Shown: positions 1 through 7,475 of the stretch, piece by piece
Layout: the number at the start of each line of letters is the position of its first letter
Position numbering within the stretch: position 1 is the first letter of the stretch
Source: Nocardioidaceae bacterium
GTDB lineage: Bacteria > Actinomycetota > Actinomycetes > Propionibacteriales > Nocardioidaceae
NCBI GenBank assembly: GCA_013696015.1
Contig: JACCZI010000275.1
Location: 1 to 14,653 of the forward strand
Length of the DNA stretch: 14,653 nucleotides
Direction of reading: 5' to 3'
Notes under the pieces: model-generated
The model's input: only the letters and a program-made list of their open reading frames with translations
What the model was told of the DNA's origin: nothing
The model's database searches: none
Position numbers and translations under genes: made by a program

Positions 1-127
1 CGGTGATCGCCAGCAGGCCAGCCCAGTCACCAAGGGAGGCCAGCCCGAGTGTCATCCAAAGCCGCCGGAACGGCCGGATGTGCAACGTCGCTCGCACCGG
101 CGGCAGGCTCGCAGCTCGGTCCGACAC
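1..127 (-). CDS. MFS-type membrane protein, N-terminal fragment (probable MFS/dTMP kinase fusion)
   Basis: Only the first 42 codons lie in the window; the gene continues beyond base 1. The translation from GTG 127-125 begins MSDRAASLPP and contains RPFRRLW, then LGLASLGDWAGLLA. That is the usual N-terminus of a major facilitator protein: a basic stretch followed by the first membrane helix with the GDW turn. A stop codon lies four codons upstream in the same frame, so no longer start is possible; codon 11 (GTG) is the main alternative. In many actinobacteria the gene just downstream of topA on the same strand encodes an MFS domain fused to thymidylate kinase (Tmk), and I infer the same here, but the kinase part is not visible. 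A TAGCCT -10 hexamer ends six bases before the GTG, and the only SD-like bases (GAGG) are too close to it, which fits a leaderless transcript. Confidence 0.62.
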   Translation of the reverse strand, partial: MSDRAASLPPVRATLHIRPFRRLWMTLGLASLGDWAGLLAIT

Positions 128-133
128 GACCTC

Positions 134-139
134 AGGCTA
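134..139 (-). promoter_or_regulatory. Candidate -10 box (TAGCCT) for the MFS gene
   Basis: TAGCCT fits the actinobacterial TANNNT -10 consensus. Six bases separate it from the GTG at 127, so transcription would start at or next to the start codon, giving a leaderless mRNA. No good -35 element is visible 16-19 bases upstream. Assigned by position and consensus only. Confidence 0.4.
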
Positions 140-209
140 GTCGCGGTGGCTGACGCTGAGACGCCGTGATGGTGGAACTGCCAACGAGCTGCAGCAGCCA
201 TCCAGGGGA

Positions 210-224
210 CACTGGGTGCCAGTG
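210..224 (-). terminator. Small hairpin downstream of topA, possible weak terminator
   Basis: CACTGG-GTG-CCAGTG forms a perfect 6-bp stem with a 3-base loop, 60 bases past the topA stop in the 156-base gap before the MFS gene. No T-run follows on the minus strand, so it is not a classical intrinsic terminator. It could slow polymerase, stabilise the topA 3' end, or mean nothing. I see nothing else in this gap except the MFS -10 box. Confidence 0.2.
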
Positions 225-283
225 CTCTGCGATCGCGTGCGACGTGCGGCGGCGTGTACTTCCAATGGCTGAGCGACAACCGA

Positions 284-2914
284 TCAGCGTTTCTTCGTGG
301 GGCGCTTCTTGGCGGCGGGTTTGCGAGTGCGGCGCTTGGGGGTCGGGCCCTTGGCGCGCTTCTCGGCCAGCAGCTCGACGGCGCGCTCGAGGCTGATGGT
401 GGTGACGTCGTCACCCTTGCGCAGCGTCGCGTTGACCTCCCCGTCGGTCACGTACGGACCGAAGCGGCCGTCCTTGACGACGATCGGTGCTCCTCCGGCG
501 GGGTCGGTGCCCAGCTCGCGCAGCGGCCCCGCTGCGGCGGCCCGGCCACGAGTCTTGGGCTGGGCGTAGATCTCCAGCGCCTCGGGCAGGGTGATCGAGA
601 GCAGCTGGTCCTCGGTGTCGAGGGACCGGGAGTCGGTGCCCTTCTTCAGGTACGGCCCGTAGCGGCCGTTCTGAGCGGTGATCTCCTCACCGGACTCAGG
701 ATCGGCACCCACGACACGCGGCAGCTTCAGCAGGCGCAGCGCATCGTCCAGAGTGAGCGTCTCGAGCGACATCGACTTGAAAAGGCTCGACGTCCGCGGC
801 TTGGCTCCCTTGCCCGAGTCCTCGGGCAGCACTTCGGTGACGTACGGCCCGTAGCGACCGTTGCGGGACACCACGGTGCGACCGGTGTTCGGATCGGTTC
901 CGAGCTCACGCTCGACGCCGGCGGGGTTGGCCAACAACGCTCGCGCCGCGTCCAGTGTCAGCTCGTCGGGTGGCAGGTCCTCGGGGATGTTCGCACGAGT
1001 GCCGTCGGCATCCTCGACGTACGGGCCGTACCGCCCGACCCGCGCCGCGACGCCCTCGCCAAGGTCGAACGTGGACAGGACGCGAGCATCGATCTCGCCG
1101 AGCCCGGAGACCAGCCGGGCCAGCCCCTCGTCATCGCCATGTCCGAACCAGAAGCGCTCGAGCACCCCCCGGGCCTCCTGGCGGCCGCCGGCGACCTCGT
1201 CGAGGACGTCCTCCAGCAAGGCGGTGAACCGGTAGTCGACGAGCCGGGTGAAGTGTTGTTCGAGCAGCCGGATCACCGCAAAAGCAAGCCAGGCCGGCAC
1301 CAGCGCGGTGCCCTTCTTGTAGACATACCCACGGTCGAGAATCGTCTTGATGATCGAGGCGTACGTCGACGGACGACCGATCTCTCGTTCCTCCAGCTCG
1401 CGCACCAACGTCGCCTCGGTGTAGCGCGCCGGAGGTCGGGTCTCATGTCCGGCGGCCTCCAGGCCGGCAATGCTGACCTGATCGCCCTGGGCGACATCGG
1501 GCAGGCGCGTCTGCGAGTCGTCGGAGTCTGACTCGGGATCGTCGTGGCCCTCGACGTAGGCCTTGAGGAAGCCGAAGAACGTGAGCACCCGGCCGGAGGA
1601 CGCGAGCTCGCAGTCCTCCCCTGACGCCGCCGTGCCGCCGAGGCGCACCGACACCGACCGGCCCTCCGCGTCACGCATCTGGGAGGCGACCGTGCGCATC
1701 CAGATCAGCTCGTACAGCCGAAACTCGTCGCCACTCAGCCTGGTCTCTGCCGGCGTACGAAACGACTCTCCCGCCGGGCGAATCGCCTCGTGCGCCTCCT
1801 GCGCGTTCTTGACCTTGTTGACGTACGAGCGCGGCGCGTCGGGGAGGTAGTCGACGCCGTACAGCTCCCGCACCTGGGCGCGCGCCGCCGTGACGGCGGT
1901 GTCCGACAGCGTCGTGGAGTCGGTGCGCATGTAGGTGATGAAGCCGTTCTCGTACAACCGCTGCGCGACCTGCATGGTCCGTGCAGCCCCAAAGCCGAGC
2001 TTGCGTGAGGCCTCCTGCTGCACGGTCGTGGTCCGGAACGGCGCGTACGGGCGGCGCCTGTACGGCCGCGACTCGACCGAGCGGACGGTGAGCTGCGCCT
2101 CGCGGAGCGCCTCGGCGAGAGCCGCTGCCCGGGCGCCATCGAGGTGGAGGACCTCACCCGGCGCCTTGAGCTCGCCGACGCTGCTGAAGTCGCGGCCCTG
2201 CGCGACCCGTACCCCGTCGACCGCGGCTAGCCGGGCCGGGAACTCGCGCGGCTCCTTGCCCGCTCCGGCGTCGAGGCGGGCCTCGAGGTCCCAGTACCCC
2301 GCGGCCCGGAACGCGATGCGGTCCCGCTCGCGGTCCACGACCAGACGGGTTGCGACCGACTGCACCCGACCGGCAGACAGCCCGCTCATCACCTTCTTCC
2401 ACAACACCGGGCTGACCTCGTAGCCGTACAGCCGATCGAGGATGCGCCGCGTCTCCTGCGCGTCGACGAGATCGTCGTCGATGCTGCGCGGGTCGTCGAC
2501 CGCCGCCTGGATCGCCTGCTGGGTGATCTCGTGGAAGACCATCCGGCGCACCGGAACCGTCGGCTTCAGCTCGTCGAGCAGGTGCCACGCGATGGCTTCG
2601 CCCTCGCGGTCCTCGTCGGTGGCGAGGTAGAGCTCGTCGGACTCCTTGAGCAGCCGACGCAGCTTGGCCATCTGCGCCTTCTTGTCGCTCGGCACGACAT
2701 AGATCGGCTTGAAGCCGTCCTCGATATTGACCCCGAGCCGCGCCCACGGCTCACCCTTGTACTTGGCGGGCACCTCGGCGGCGTTGTGTGGCAGGTCCCG
2801 AATGTGCCCGATGGACGACTCGACGACGTAGCCGCTGCCCAGGTAGCCCGCGATCGTGCGCGCCTTGGCGGGCGACTCGACGATCACGAGTCGCTGCGGT
2901 CGCGCGGCTGCCAC
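284..2914 (-). CDS. topA: DNA topoisomerase I (type IA)
   Basis: Type IA topoisomerase of 876 residues; it relaxes negative supercoils through a covalent 5'-phosphotyrosine intermediate. The N-terminus carries the TOPRIM signature (RLVIVESPAKARTI) and the metal-binding segment TDEDREGEAIAW near residues 98-109. The active-site tyrosine is Tyr328, in GFITYMRTDST. The C-terminal third has four GRYGPYV/GRFGPYV repeats (TopoI_C type) instead of zinc fingers, then a Lys/Arg-rich tail (ending KKRPTKKR), the architecture known from mycobacteria and streptomycetes. I chose GTG 2914 because AGGAG lies eight bases upstream and the protein then starts just before the conserved RLVIVESPAK. A longer frame to 3055 adds 47 unconserved residues and runs into the divergent acetyltransferase gene. 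No key residue is missing. Confidence 0.97.
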   Translation of the reverse strand: MAAARPQRLVIVESPAKARTIAGYLGSGYVVESSIGHIRDLPHNAAEVPAKYKGEPWARLGVNIEDGFKPIYVVPSDKKAQMAKLRRLLKESDELYLATDEDREGEAIAWHLLDELKPTVPVRRMVFHEITQQAIQAAVDDPRSIDDDLVDAQETRRILDRLYGYEVSPVLWKKVMSGLSAGRVQSVATRLVVDRERDRIAFRAAGYWDLEARLDAGAGKEPREFPARLAAVDGVRVAQGRDFSSVGELKAPGEVLHLDGARAAALAEALREAQLTVRSVESRPYRRRPYAPFRTTTVQQEASRKLGFGAARTMQVAQRLYENGFITYMRTDSTTLSDTAVTAARAQVRELYGVDYLPDAPRSYVNKVKNAQEAHEAIRPAGESFRTPAETRLSGDEFRLYELIWMRTVASQMRDAEGRSVSVRLGGTAASGEDCELASSGRVLTFFGFLKAYVEGHDDPESDSDDSQTRLPDVAQGDQVSIAGLEAAGHETRPPARYTEATLVRELEEREIGRPSTYASIIKTILDRGYVYKKGTALVPAWLAFAVIRLLEQHFTRLVDYRFTALLEDVLDEVAGGRQEARGVLERFWFGHGDDEGLARLVSGLGEIDARVLSTFDLGEGVAARVGRYGPYVEDADGTRANIPEDLPPDELTLDAARALLANPAGVERELGTDPNTGRTVVSRNGRYGPYVTEVLPEDSGKGAKPRTSSLFKSMSLETLTLDDALRLLKLPRVVGADPESGEEITAQNGRYGPYLKKGTDSRSLDTEDQLLSITLPEALEIYAQPKTRGRAAAAGPLRELGTDPAGGAPIVVKDGRFGPYVTDGEVNATLRKGDDVTTISLERAVELLAEKRAKGPTPKRRTRKPAAKKRPTKKR

Positions 2915-3008
2915 GGTTGTTGCTCCTGCGGTCAGGGGACGATCAGAACAGTCCGCCACGGTAACGGGTGAGCGCAAGTCGGCAGCCGCTCCCTGTACTA
3001 CTTGTCCT
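2915..3008. promoter_or_regulatory. Divergent topA / acetyltransferase intergenic region
   Basis: This stretch separates the topA start from the divergent GNAT gene and must hold both promoters. For topA, AGGAG (2923-2927) is a clear ribosome binding site and TACCGT on the minus strand (2958-2963) fits TANNNT, but I see no matching -35. For the GNAT gene, TACTAC (2996-3001) is a weaker -10-like hexamer about eight bases before GTG 3009. No strong operator-like palindrome stands out. Confidence 0.35.
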
Positions 3009-3023
3009 GTGTTCGTGGCTGCG

Positions 3024-3476
3024 ATGACACCCGCGTACGCCACCGCCATCGTCACGTGGCGCTACCCCGAGCCATACCACTGGTACGACATGGTCAGCGC
3101 GGACCCGGCCGAGCTGGTCGACCCGGCCAGTGGCTACTTCGCGCTGCTGGACGGGGACAGCCTCATCGGGTTCCGGTCGTTCGGCGTGGACGGTCAGGTG
3201 CCGGGAGGTCCGTACGACGACTCAGCCCTGGACACCGGCGGCGGACTGCGGCCCGACCTCACCGGACGAGGACTCGGTCGTGAGGCGATCCGGACCGGCC
3301 TGGCGTTCGGTCGAGAGCGTTTTGCACCAGCAGCGTTCCGAGTCACGATCGCCACCTTCAACCTTCGGGCGCGACGGGTCGTCGAGTCACTCGGCTTCCG
3401 CAACGTCGGACGGTTCGACTCCTCGACAGACGGACGCAGCTACGAGGTGCTCGTACGGAGTGAGACCCTCAGGTGA
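3024..3476 (+). CDS. GNAT-family N-acetyltransferase
   Basis: A 150-residue protein with a single GNAT acetyltransferase fold, moving an acetyl group from acetyl-CoA to an unknown amine. The acetyl-CoA pyrophosphate-binding motif A is visible as LRPDLTGRGLGREAI, followed by the late-fold segment NLRARRVVESLGFRNVGRF typical of RimI-like enzymes. The N-terminal WRYPEPYHWYDM segment is shared with a group of cytoplasmic GNATs of undefined substrate. The start is uncertain: ATG 3024 is used, but in-frame GTGs at 3009 and 3015 are possible and none has a convincing Shine-Dalgarno sequence. The frame extends further upstream into topA, which I treat as non-coding. Its last codons overlap the CapA gene by four bases (GTGA), suggesting translational coupling. 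Confidence 0.85.
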   Translation: MTPAYATAIVTWRYPEPYHWYDMVSADPAELVDPASGYFALLDGDSLIGFRSFGVDGQVPGGPYDDSALDTGGGLRPDLTGRGLGREAIRTGLAFGRERFAPAAFRVTIATFNLRARRVVESLGFRNVGRFDSSTDGRSYEVLVRSETLR

Positions 3477-4963
3477 GGCACCTCGCGGCGTACCGTCGAA
3501 GCGTGGCAGCAACGTCAGACGGGGCCCCTGTGGACAACCCTGCCAGGGGGTGGAGGTGGGGGGCCGGTATGGGGGCGCTGGTGCTGCTGCTGGCGGGGTG
3601 CCCTGCCCCCGACGACCAGGCAGTGCAACCGGCCGAGCTGCAGGGCACGAGCACACCGGCATCGGCGACTCCTTCGTCAACTGAGCCCACGACCCGACCC
3701 GCCGCGCCCCGGCAGCCACTGGCGCTGGCGGTCAACATCCGGCGAACTCCCCTCGACATCGCGGTACCCGTCGCGCGCCGGATCTCCGACGACGCGAACA
3801 CCTCCTGGGCTGCGTTGGGTCAGACCGGAGGGCGGATCGACATCCGCATCGGGCCGGGCGCGCTAGACGCGGTGGAGCGGAACGCCGACGTCCTGGCCGT
3901 TGTGCCGGCGTTCCGGGTACGCCCGACGGTTCAGGCCGTCTCGGTCGCCGGGATCGACCCGATGCGCGACCCAGCCGACTACGCCCTCACGGTCCGGGCA
4001 CCGAGAGTCCCCCCGTCCGTGACGACGCTAACCGTCGTCGGCGACATCATGCTGGGCCGCGGCGTCGCCGAGGTCGCTGCAGCCGCGGGTGACCCCAGCG
4101 CGCCGCTGCGCCCCCTGCAACGTCGGCTGGCGGCGGCCGACCTCACCGTCGGCAACCTCGAGAGCACGCTGTCGCAGGCCGGACCTCCCGAGCAGGGCGG
4201 CGACTCGTTCGCCGCGCCACCGGCGGTGCTCGACGGGCTCACCGACGCCGGGTTCGACCTGCTGTCGCTGGCCAACAACCACGCCGGCGACTACGGGGAT
4301 GAGGCCCTGCTCCGGACCCTTGCCCGGGTCCGCCAGTCACCGATCAGGTCCGTCGGCGCCGGCCGCGACGCCCGGCAGGCGTGGCGCCCGGTCGTGCTGC
4401 ACCACGGCAGCACCACCTTCGGCTTCGTCGCGTTCAACGCCATCGGCGAGACGCCCCGTGCCACTCGTACGCAACCCGGGGCGGCCGAGGTGCGGATGCA
4501 GCCGCGGACCGGTCCACTCGACGCCGACGACCTGCGCCGGCTGACGGCGACGATCACCGCGCTGTCCCAGCGCGTCGACGTCGTCGTCGCGATGCCCCAC
4601 TGGGGTGACCAGTACACCTACACCCCGGTGCCGGACCAGCGGCGCGTCGGGGCAGCCATGGTCGATGCCGGCGCCGACATCGTCGTCGGGGGCCACCCGC
4701 ACTGGACGCAGGGAGTCCAGCGGCATCACGGCCGGCTGGTGGTCCACTCCCTCGGCAACTTCGTCTTCGACATGGACTTCTCCCGGCAGACCCAGGAGGG
4801 CGTGATGCTCGAGCTCGTGTTCTGGGGTGACGAGCTCATGGCCACCGACTTCACGCCGTACGTGATCGGCGCCGGTTACGCGCCCCGACTGGCCGGCAAC
4901 GCCCGCGCGGCAGCCATCCTGCTCCCGATGTGGGCCGCCAGCGACCCGCCCTTCAGCTCCTGA
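3473..4963 (+). CDS. CapA-family metallophosphatase-fold lipoprotein
   Basis: A 496-residue predicted lipoprotein. A hydrophobic stretch (GALVLLLAGC) ends in a lipobox with the lipidated cysteine at 43, then a Ser/Thr/Pro-rich linker. Residues about 185-460 form a CapA (PGA_cap) domain, a calcineurin-like fold: VVGDIMLGRG (Asp191), GNLES (Asn228, Glu230), NNH (268-270), MPHWGD (His376), GGHPHW (His408, His410) and HSLGNFVFD. Homologues take part in poly-gamma-glutamate capsule synthesis, but many actinobacterial members have no known role and no capB/capC is nearby. Residues about 80-180 are a separate module resembling part of a PstS-like binding protein. GTG 3473 overlaps the GNAT stop and has GGAGTGAG just upstream; starts at 3503, 3530 or 3569 would still keep the lipobox. 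The stop overlaps the convergent peptidase gene. Confidence 0.88.
   Translation: MRHLAAYRRSVAATSDGAPVDNPARGWRWGAGMGALVLLLAGCPAPDDQAVQPAELQGTSTPASATPSSTEPTTRPAAPRQPLALAVNIRRTPLDIAVPVARRISDDANTSWAALGQTGGRIDIRIGPGALDAVERNADVLAVVPAFRVRPTVQAVSVAGIDPMRDPADYALTVRAPRVPPSVTTLTVVGDIMLGRGVAEVAAAAGDPSAPLRPLQRRLAAADLTVGNLESTLSQAGPPEQGGDSFAAPPAVLDGLTDAGFDLLSLANNHAGDYGDEALLRTLARVRQSPIRSVGAGRDARQAWRPVVLHHGSTTFGFVAFNAIGETPRATRTQPGAAEVRMQPRTGPLDADDLRRLTATITALSQRVDVVVAMPHWGDQYTYTPVPDQRRVGAAMVDAGADIVVGGHPHWTQGVQRHHGRLVVHSLGNFVFDMDFSRQTQEGVMLELVFWGDELMATDFTPYVIGAGYAPRLAGNARAAAILLPMWAASDPPFSS
3546..3598 (+). other. G-run cluster at the CapA lipoprotein signal
   Basis: Four runs of four to six G (3546-3550, 3558-3563, 3571-3575, 3595-3598) lie on the coding strand. 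The first two loops are seven bases and the last is 19, so a strict four-tetrad G-quadruplex pattern is not met, although GG pairs in between could help. The tract encodes the end of the n-region and the hydrophobic core of the signal peptide, so codon and amino-acid choice may explain it. Confidence 0.3.
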
Positions 4964-5951
4964 GCCAGTCCCACATCAACGCACCGACCCGGCGCAGCTG
5001 CGCGGGTCGCACGACCCCGGGGAGATCCGCTGCGCTGTGGTAGGAGGCATACGGCGTGCTGCCGACGCGGGCGGCCGGCATGCCGGCCAGCTCGAACGAC
5101 CAGTGGTCGCTCGAGGTGTTGTCACACCCCAGCGCGGCCACGCCGGTGCGCTGCGCGGTCGTCAACAGAGCAGCCTGCACGCTCGCCGGTCCGGCGCCGC
5201 CGGTGCAGACCGGCACCACACGCCCGACGCCCACGCGGTCCAGCGACACCATCGCCGTCAGGTTGCGGCGCTCCTCGACCGGCATCCGGGCGACGTACGC
5301 CCGTGACCCGAAGTGATGCAGCGCATCGCCGTCTCCGCGCGGCTCCTCGGCGGCGAATGCCACGAAGACCACCGGCAGCCCCGTCCGCCGCCCGGCGGCC
5401 AACCGGGCAAGCTCGAGCAGCACCGCCACCCCCGAGGCGTTGTCCTCGGCGCCGGGGGCCTGCGGCACCGTGTCGAGGTGTGCTCCCACCAGGCGGTACG
5501 GCCGGAACGGGTCGAAGTCTGCCGGCTGGGCGATGACGTTCCACGTCCGGCCGGCGTCGACCGGCACGCCCCACGACACCCCGGCCGGGACCGACAGCCG
5601 CTGCCGCATCACGTCGTATCCCGTCGCGTCGAAGCGCCGCTCCACCCACCCCGCCGCTCGGGCGTACGCGTGGGACGTCGTCTCGCGGGGACCGATGCGG
5701 CCGGCCAGCCGGCGCACCGACTGCAGCGACGCATCGACGCGGAACCGCGCCGGCCCCGCAGCACCCGGATCCCGCGAGGGGGTTGCCGACGAAGTCGGGG
5801 TCGCAGTCGGGGCTACCGGTGGCAAGGTCAGCGTTGTCGAGGTCGCTGAGCTGTTCGGCGCCGCCTGCGGCTCCGCGCCGCCGTCACAGCCCCCGGCCAC
5901 AAAGAGCACCGCCAGCGCCACCACCGCCCACCGGCGGGCCTGCTCACTCAT
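4953..5951 (-). CDS. M28-family zinc metallopeptidase, lipoprotein
   Basis: A 332-residue secreted aminopeptidase-like protein. The N-terminus (MSEQARRWAVVALAVLFVAGGC) is a signal peptide ending in a slightly atypical lipobox (VAGGC, Cys22), followed by a Ser/Thr/Pro linker of about 40 residues. All expected di-zinc ligands of family M28 are present: His158 in GAHLDTV, Asp170 in GAEDNASG, the catalytic Glu202 with ligand Glu203 in FAAEE, Asp238 in SLDRVG, and His305 in ASYHSAADLP. SSDHWSF is also typical. It probably removes N-terminal residues from peptides outside the membrane; the substrate is unknown. ATG 5951 is chosen because GGAGGGG lies seven bases upstream and the signal peptide starts there; the frame stays open upstream but there it is only a shadow of the methyltransferase. 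It overlaps that gene by eight bases and probably shares its transcript. Confidence 0.92.
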   Translation of the reverse strand: MSEQARRWAVVALAVLFVAGGCDGGAEPQAAPNSSATSTTLTLPPVAPTATPTSSATPSRDPGAAGPARFRVDASLQSVRRLAGRIGPRETTSHAYARAAGWVERRFDATGYDVMRQRLSVPAGVSWGVPVDAGRTWNVIAQPADFDPFRPYRLVGAHLDTVPQAPGAEDNASGVAVLLELARLAAGRRTGLPVVFVAFAAEEPRGDGDALHHFGSRAYVARMPVEERRNLTAMVSLDRVGVGRVVPVCTGGAGPASVQAALLTTAQRTGVAALGCDNTSSDHWSFELAGMPAARVGSTPYASYHSAADLPGVVRPAQLRRVGALMWDWLRS

Positions 5952-7437
5952 CGAGCCACCCCTCCGCGACCAGGTCGCGCACCACCGGGACATATCGCGT
6001 CCGAAGCTCTGCGGTGTCACGCTCGAGCAGGGTCGCCAGCGCGTCGAGCACCTGCCCGACGCCGAGGTCACCGTCGCACGCGCCGACCAGGGCGGCCTCG
6101 ACGGTGTCGACGCGGCGGGCACGACGCACCCCGGCCTGCTGACGCAGCACGATGAGCTCGGGATCGGCGGCCCCGGGTTCGCCCCGCGTCTCCTGGACCA
6201 CATGGGGTCTGCGCCGCAGGCACGTCTCGAGCAGTTCCTGGTCGCTGAGCCGGGTGAGCAGGTCGGCGCGGCGCGCCCAGTCGGCGATGTGCGGCCACAG
6301 CGGCTGCTCGATGTCGTACGGCCAGTCCTCGATCCGCACCACCGCCGCCTCACGGCCGGCATTGTGCAGGCACAACCAGCCGAAGCCGACCGCCTCGATG
6401 CCCTGCTGCTCGAACCATGACATCCACACGTCATAACGACTGTGGTAGCCCGGCGCACCGAGCAGCCCGGCATCCGCCAGCCACATCTCTACATACGTGG
6501 GCAGATCGGCGGTCTCGCGTTGCAGGACCCACGCGTCACAGCCGGTCGGCTCCACCCAGCCCGCAACCCGCTCCTGCCACGGCTCGTCGGCGTGGTGTGC
6601 CCAGTTGGCCAGCACCTGGCACCACCCACCGCTCCGGAGCTGCGCGGGCGCGCCGGTGACGATCCGACGCACCACCTCGTCGCCGGGCAACCCGGAGTCG
6701 CGGTAGATGAGCGGCTCGGGCACCGGCGGGCCGACCACGAACGGTGGGTTGCTCGTGATGAGGTCGTACGCCTCTCCGTTGACCGGCTCGTAGAGGCTGC
6801 CCGCTCGCAGATCGTAGGCGACGCCGTTGAGCGAGGCGGTCAGGGCGGCCATCGCCAGCGCCCGCGCGTTGACGTCGGTCGCCACGACCCGCGCCGCGTG
6901 CTGTCGCAGGTGCAGCGCCTGAACCCCGCACCCGGTTCCGAGGTCGAGGGCGGAGCCGACCGGGTCGCGCACCGTCAGCTGCGCCAGTGATGTCGACGCC
7001 GGCGACACGCCCAGGACGTGGTCGGCGGCGATCCGTGCCTTGCTGCCGTCCAGGCCGGGAGTGAGATCGCTGACCACCCACCAGTCGTGCGTCTCGTCAC
7101 CGTACGGCCGCACGTCTATTGAGGCCCGGACCTCCTCTCCAGCGGTCTCGAGCACGCCGCCGGTCACCAGCGGACCCAGCAGACCGGGCAGCGCGCGGTC
7201 CACGGCTCGCCTGGGCACCGGCACCTGCAGCGCGAAGAGCCGGGTCATCGTGTCCAGCGGATCACCGCCTGTGGTCGCCCGCAGCGCGGCCGGCGTCGCG
7301 TTGCGCAGCAGGGCGCCGTGGGCTGCCTCACCGAGCCGCTGGGAGACCCCGGCCACGGTGTACGACGCGGTGCTCAGCGCTTCTCGCAGCCGGGCCACGA
7401 CGGCCGGGCCGAGCATGGTCGGGTCGAAGCCAGGCAT
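5944..7437 (-). CDS. Class I SAM-dependent methyltransferase, PrmC/HemK-like
   Basis: A 497-residue cytoplasmic protein. The central Rossmann-fold domain carries SAM-binding motif I (ALDLGTGCGVQAL, near residue 165), the acidic motif VVATDVNARAL and the catalytic-type motif SNPPFVVG near residue 228. NPPF/NPPY motifs are typical of enzymes that methylate nitrogen in glutamine, adenine or guanine. About 150 N-terminal residues form a small helical and winged-helix-like region, and about 200 C-terminal residues form an extra domain found in actinobacterial relatives. The length is well above PrmC itself (about 280), and the target is not known. ATG 7437 is the first start in the frame after the intergenic gap. 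It has no Shine-Dalgarno sequence but has a TACGCT box nine bases upstream, so it may be leaderless or nearly so. Confidence 0.85.
   Translation of the reverse strand: MPGFDPTMLGPAVVARLREALSTASYTVAGVSQRLGEAAHGALLRNATPAALRATTGGDPLDTMTRLFALQVPVPRRAVDRALPGLLGPLVTGGVLETAGEEVRASIDVRPYGDETHDWWVVSDLTPGLDGSKARIAADHVLGVSPASTSLAQLTVRDPVGSALDLGTGCGVQALHLRQHAARVVATDVNARALAMAALTASLNGVAYDLRAGSLYEPVNGEAYDLITSNPPFVVGPPVPEPLIYRDSGLPGDEVVRRIVTGAPAQLRSGGWCQVLANWAHHADEPWQERVAGWVEPTGCDAWVLQRETADLPTYVEMWLADAGLLGAPGYHSRYDVWMSWFEQQGIEAVGFGWLCLHNAGREAAVVRIEDWPYDIEQPLWPHIADWARRADLLTRLSDQELLETCLRRRPHVVQETRGEPGAADPELIVLRQQAGVRRARRVDTVEAALVGACDGDLGVGQVLDALATLLERDTAELRTRYVPVVRDLVAEGWLDE
5959..5965 (-). promoter_or_regulatory. 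Ribosome binding site of the M28 peptidase gene
   Basis: GGAGGGG seven bases before ATG 5951, inside the last codons of the methyltransferase gene. It fixes the peptidase start and rules out the long upstream in-frame extension. Confidence 0.75.
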
Positions 7438-7446
7438 CGTGGGGCC

Positions 7447-7452
7447 AGCGTA
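7447..7452 (-). promoter_or_regulatory. Candidate -10 box (TACGCT) for the methyltransferase gene
   Basis: TACGCT fits TANNNT and lies nine bases before ATG 7437, predicting a 5' leader of about 0-4 bases. No -35 consensus is visible. It lies only nine bases from the opposing box of the sulfotransferase gene, so the two polymerases could not bind at the same time. Confidence 0.4.
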
Positions 7453-7461
7453 CGTCTCGGG

Positions 7462-7467
7462 TAGTCT
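7462..7467 (+). promoter_or_regulatory. Candidate -10 box (TAGTCT) for the sulfotransferase-like gene
   Basis: TAGTCT fits TANNNT and ends eight bases before ATG 7476, predicting transcription start at or one or two bases before the start codon. There is no Shine-Dalgarno sequence, which agrees with a leaderless mRNA. No -35 is evident. Confidence 0.45.
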
Positions 7468-7475
7468 CGCGGCGC

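Noticed and set aside
440..1040. Recurrent GTACGG/CGTACGG-type words spaced through the topA 3' half
   Set aside because: They encode the Tyr-Gly-Pro-Tyr core of the four C-terminal topoisomerase repeats (reverse strand), so protein repetition explains them.
254..1531. 425-codon open frame antisense to topA
   Set aside because: No recognisable domain, and it is fully opposite conserved topoisomerase sequence; a GC-codon artefact.
2915..3055. 47-residue N-terminal extension of TopA
   Set aside because: Not conserved in family members as I know them, it crosses the divergent GNAT start, and GTG 2914 has a good ribosome binding site.
5952..6473. N-terminal extension of the M28 peptidase to about 506 residues
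   Set aside because: The extra 174 residues lie out of frame over the methyltransferase gene. The real start has a strong ribosome binding site and begins the signal peptide.
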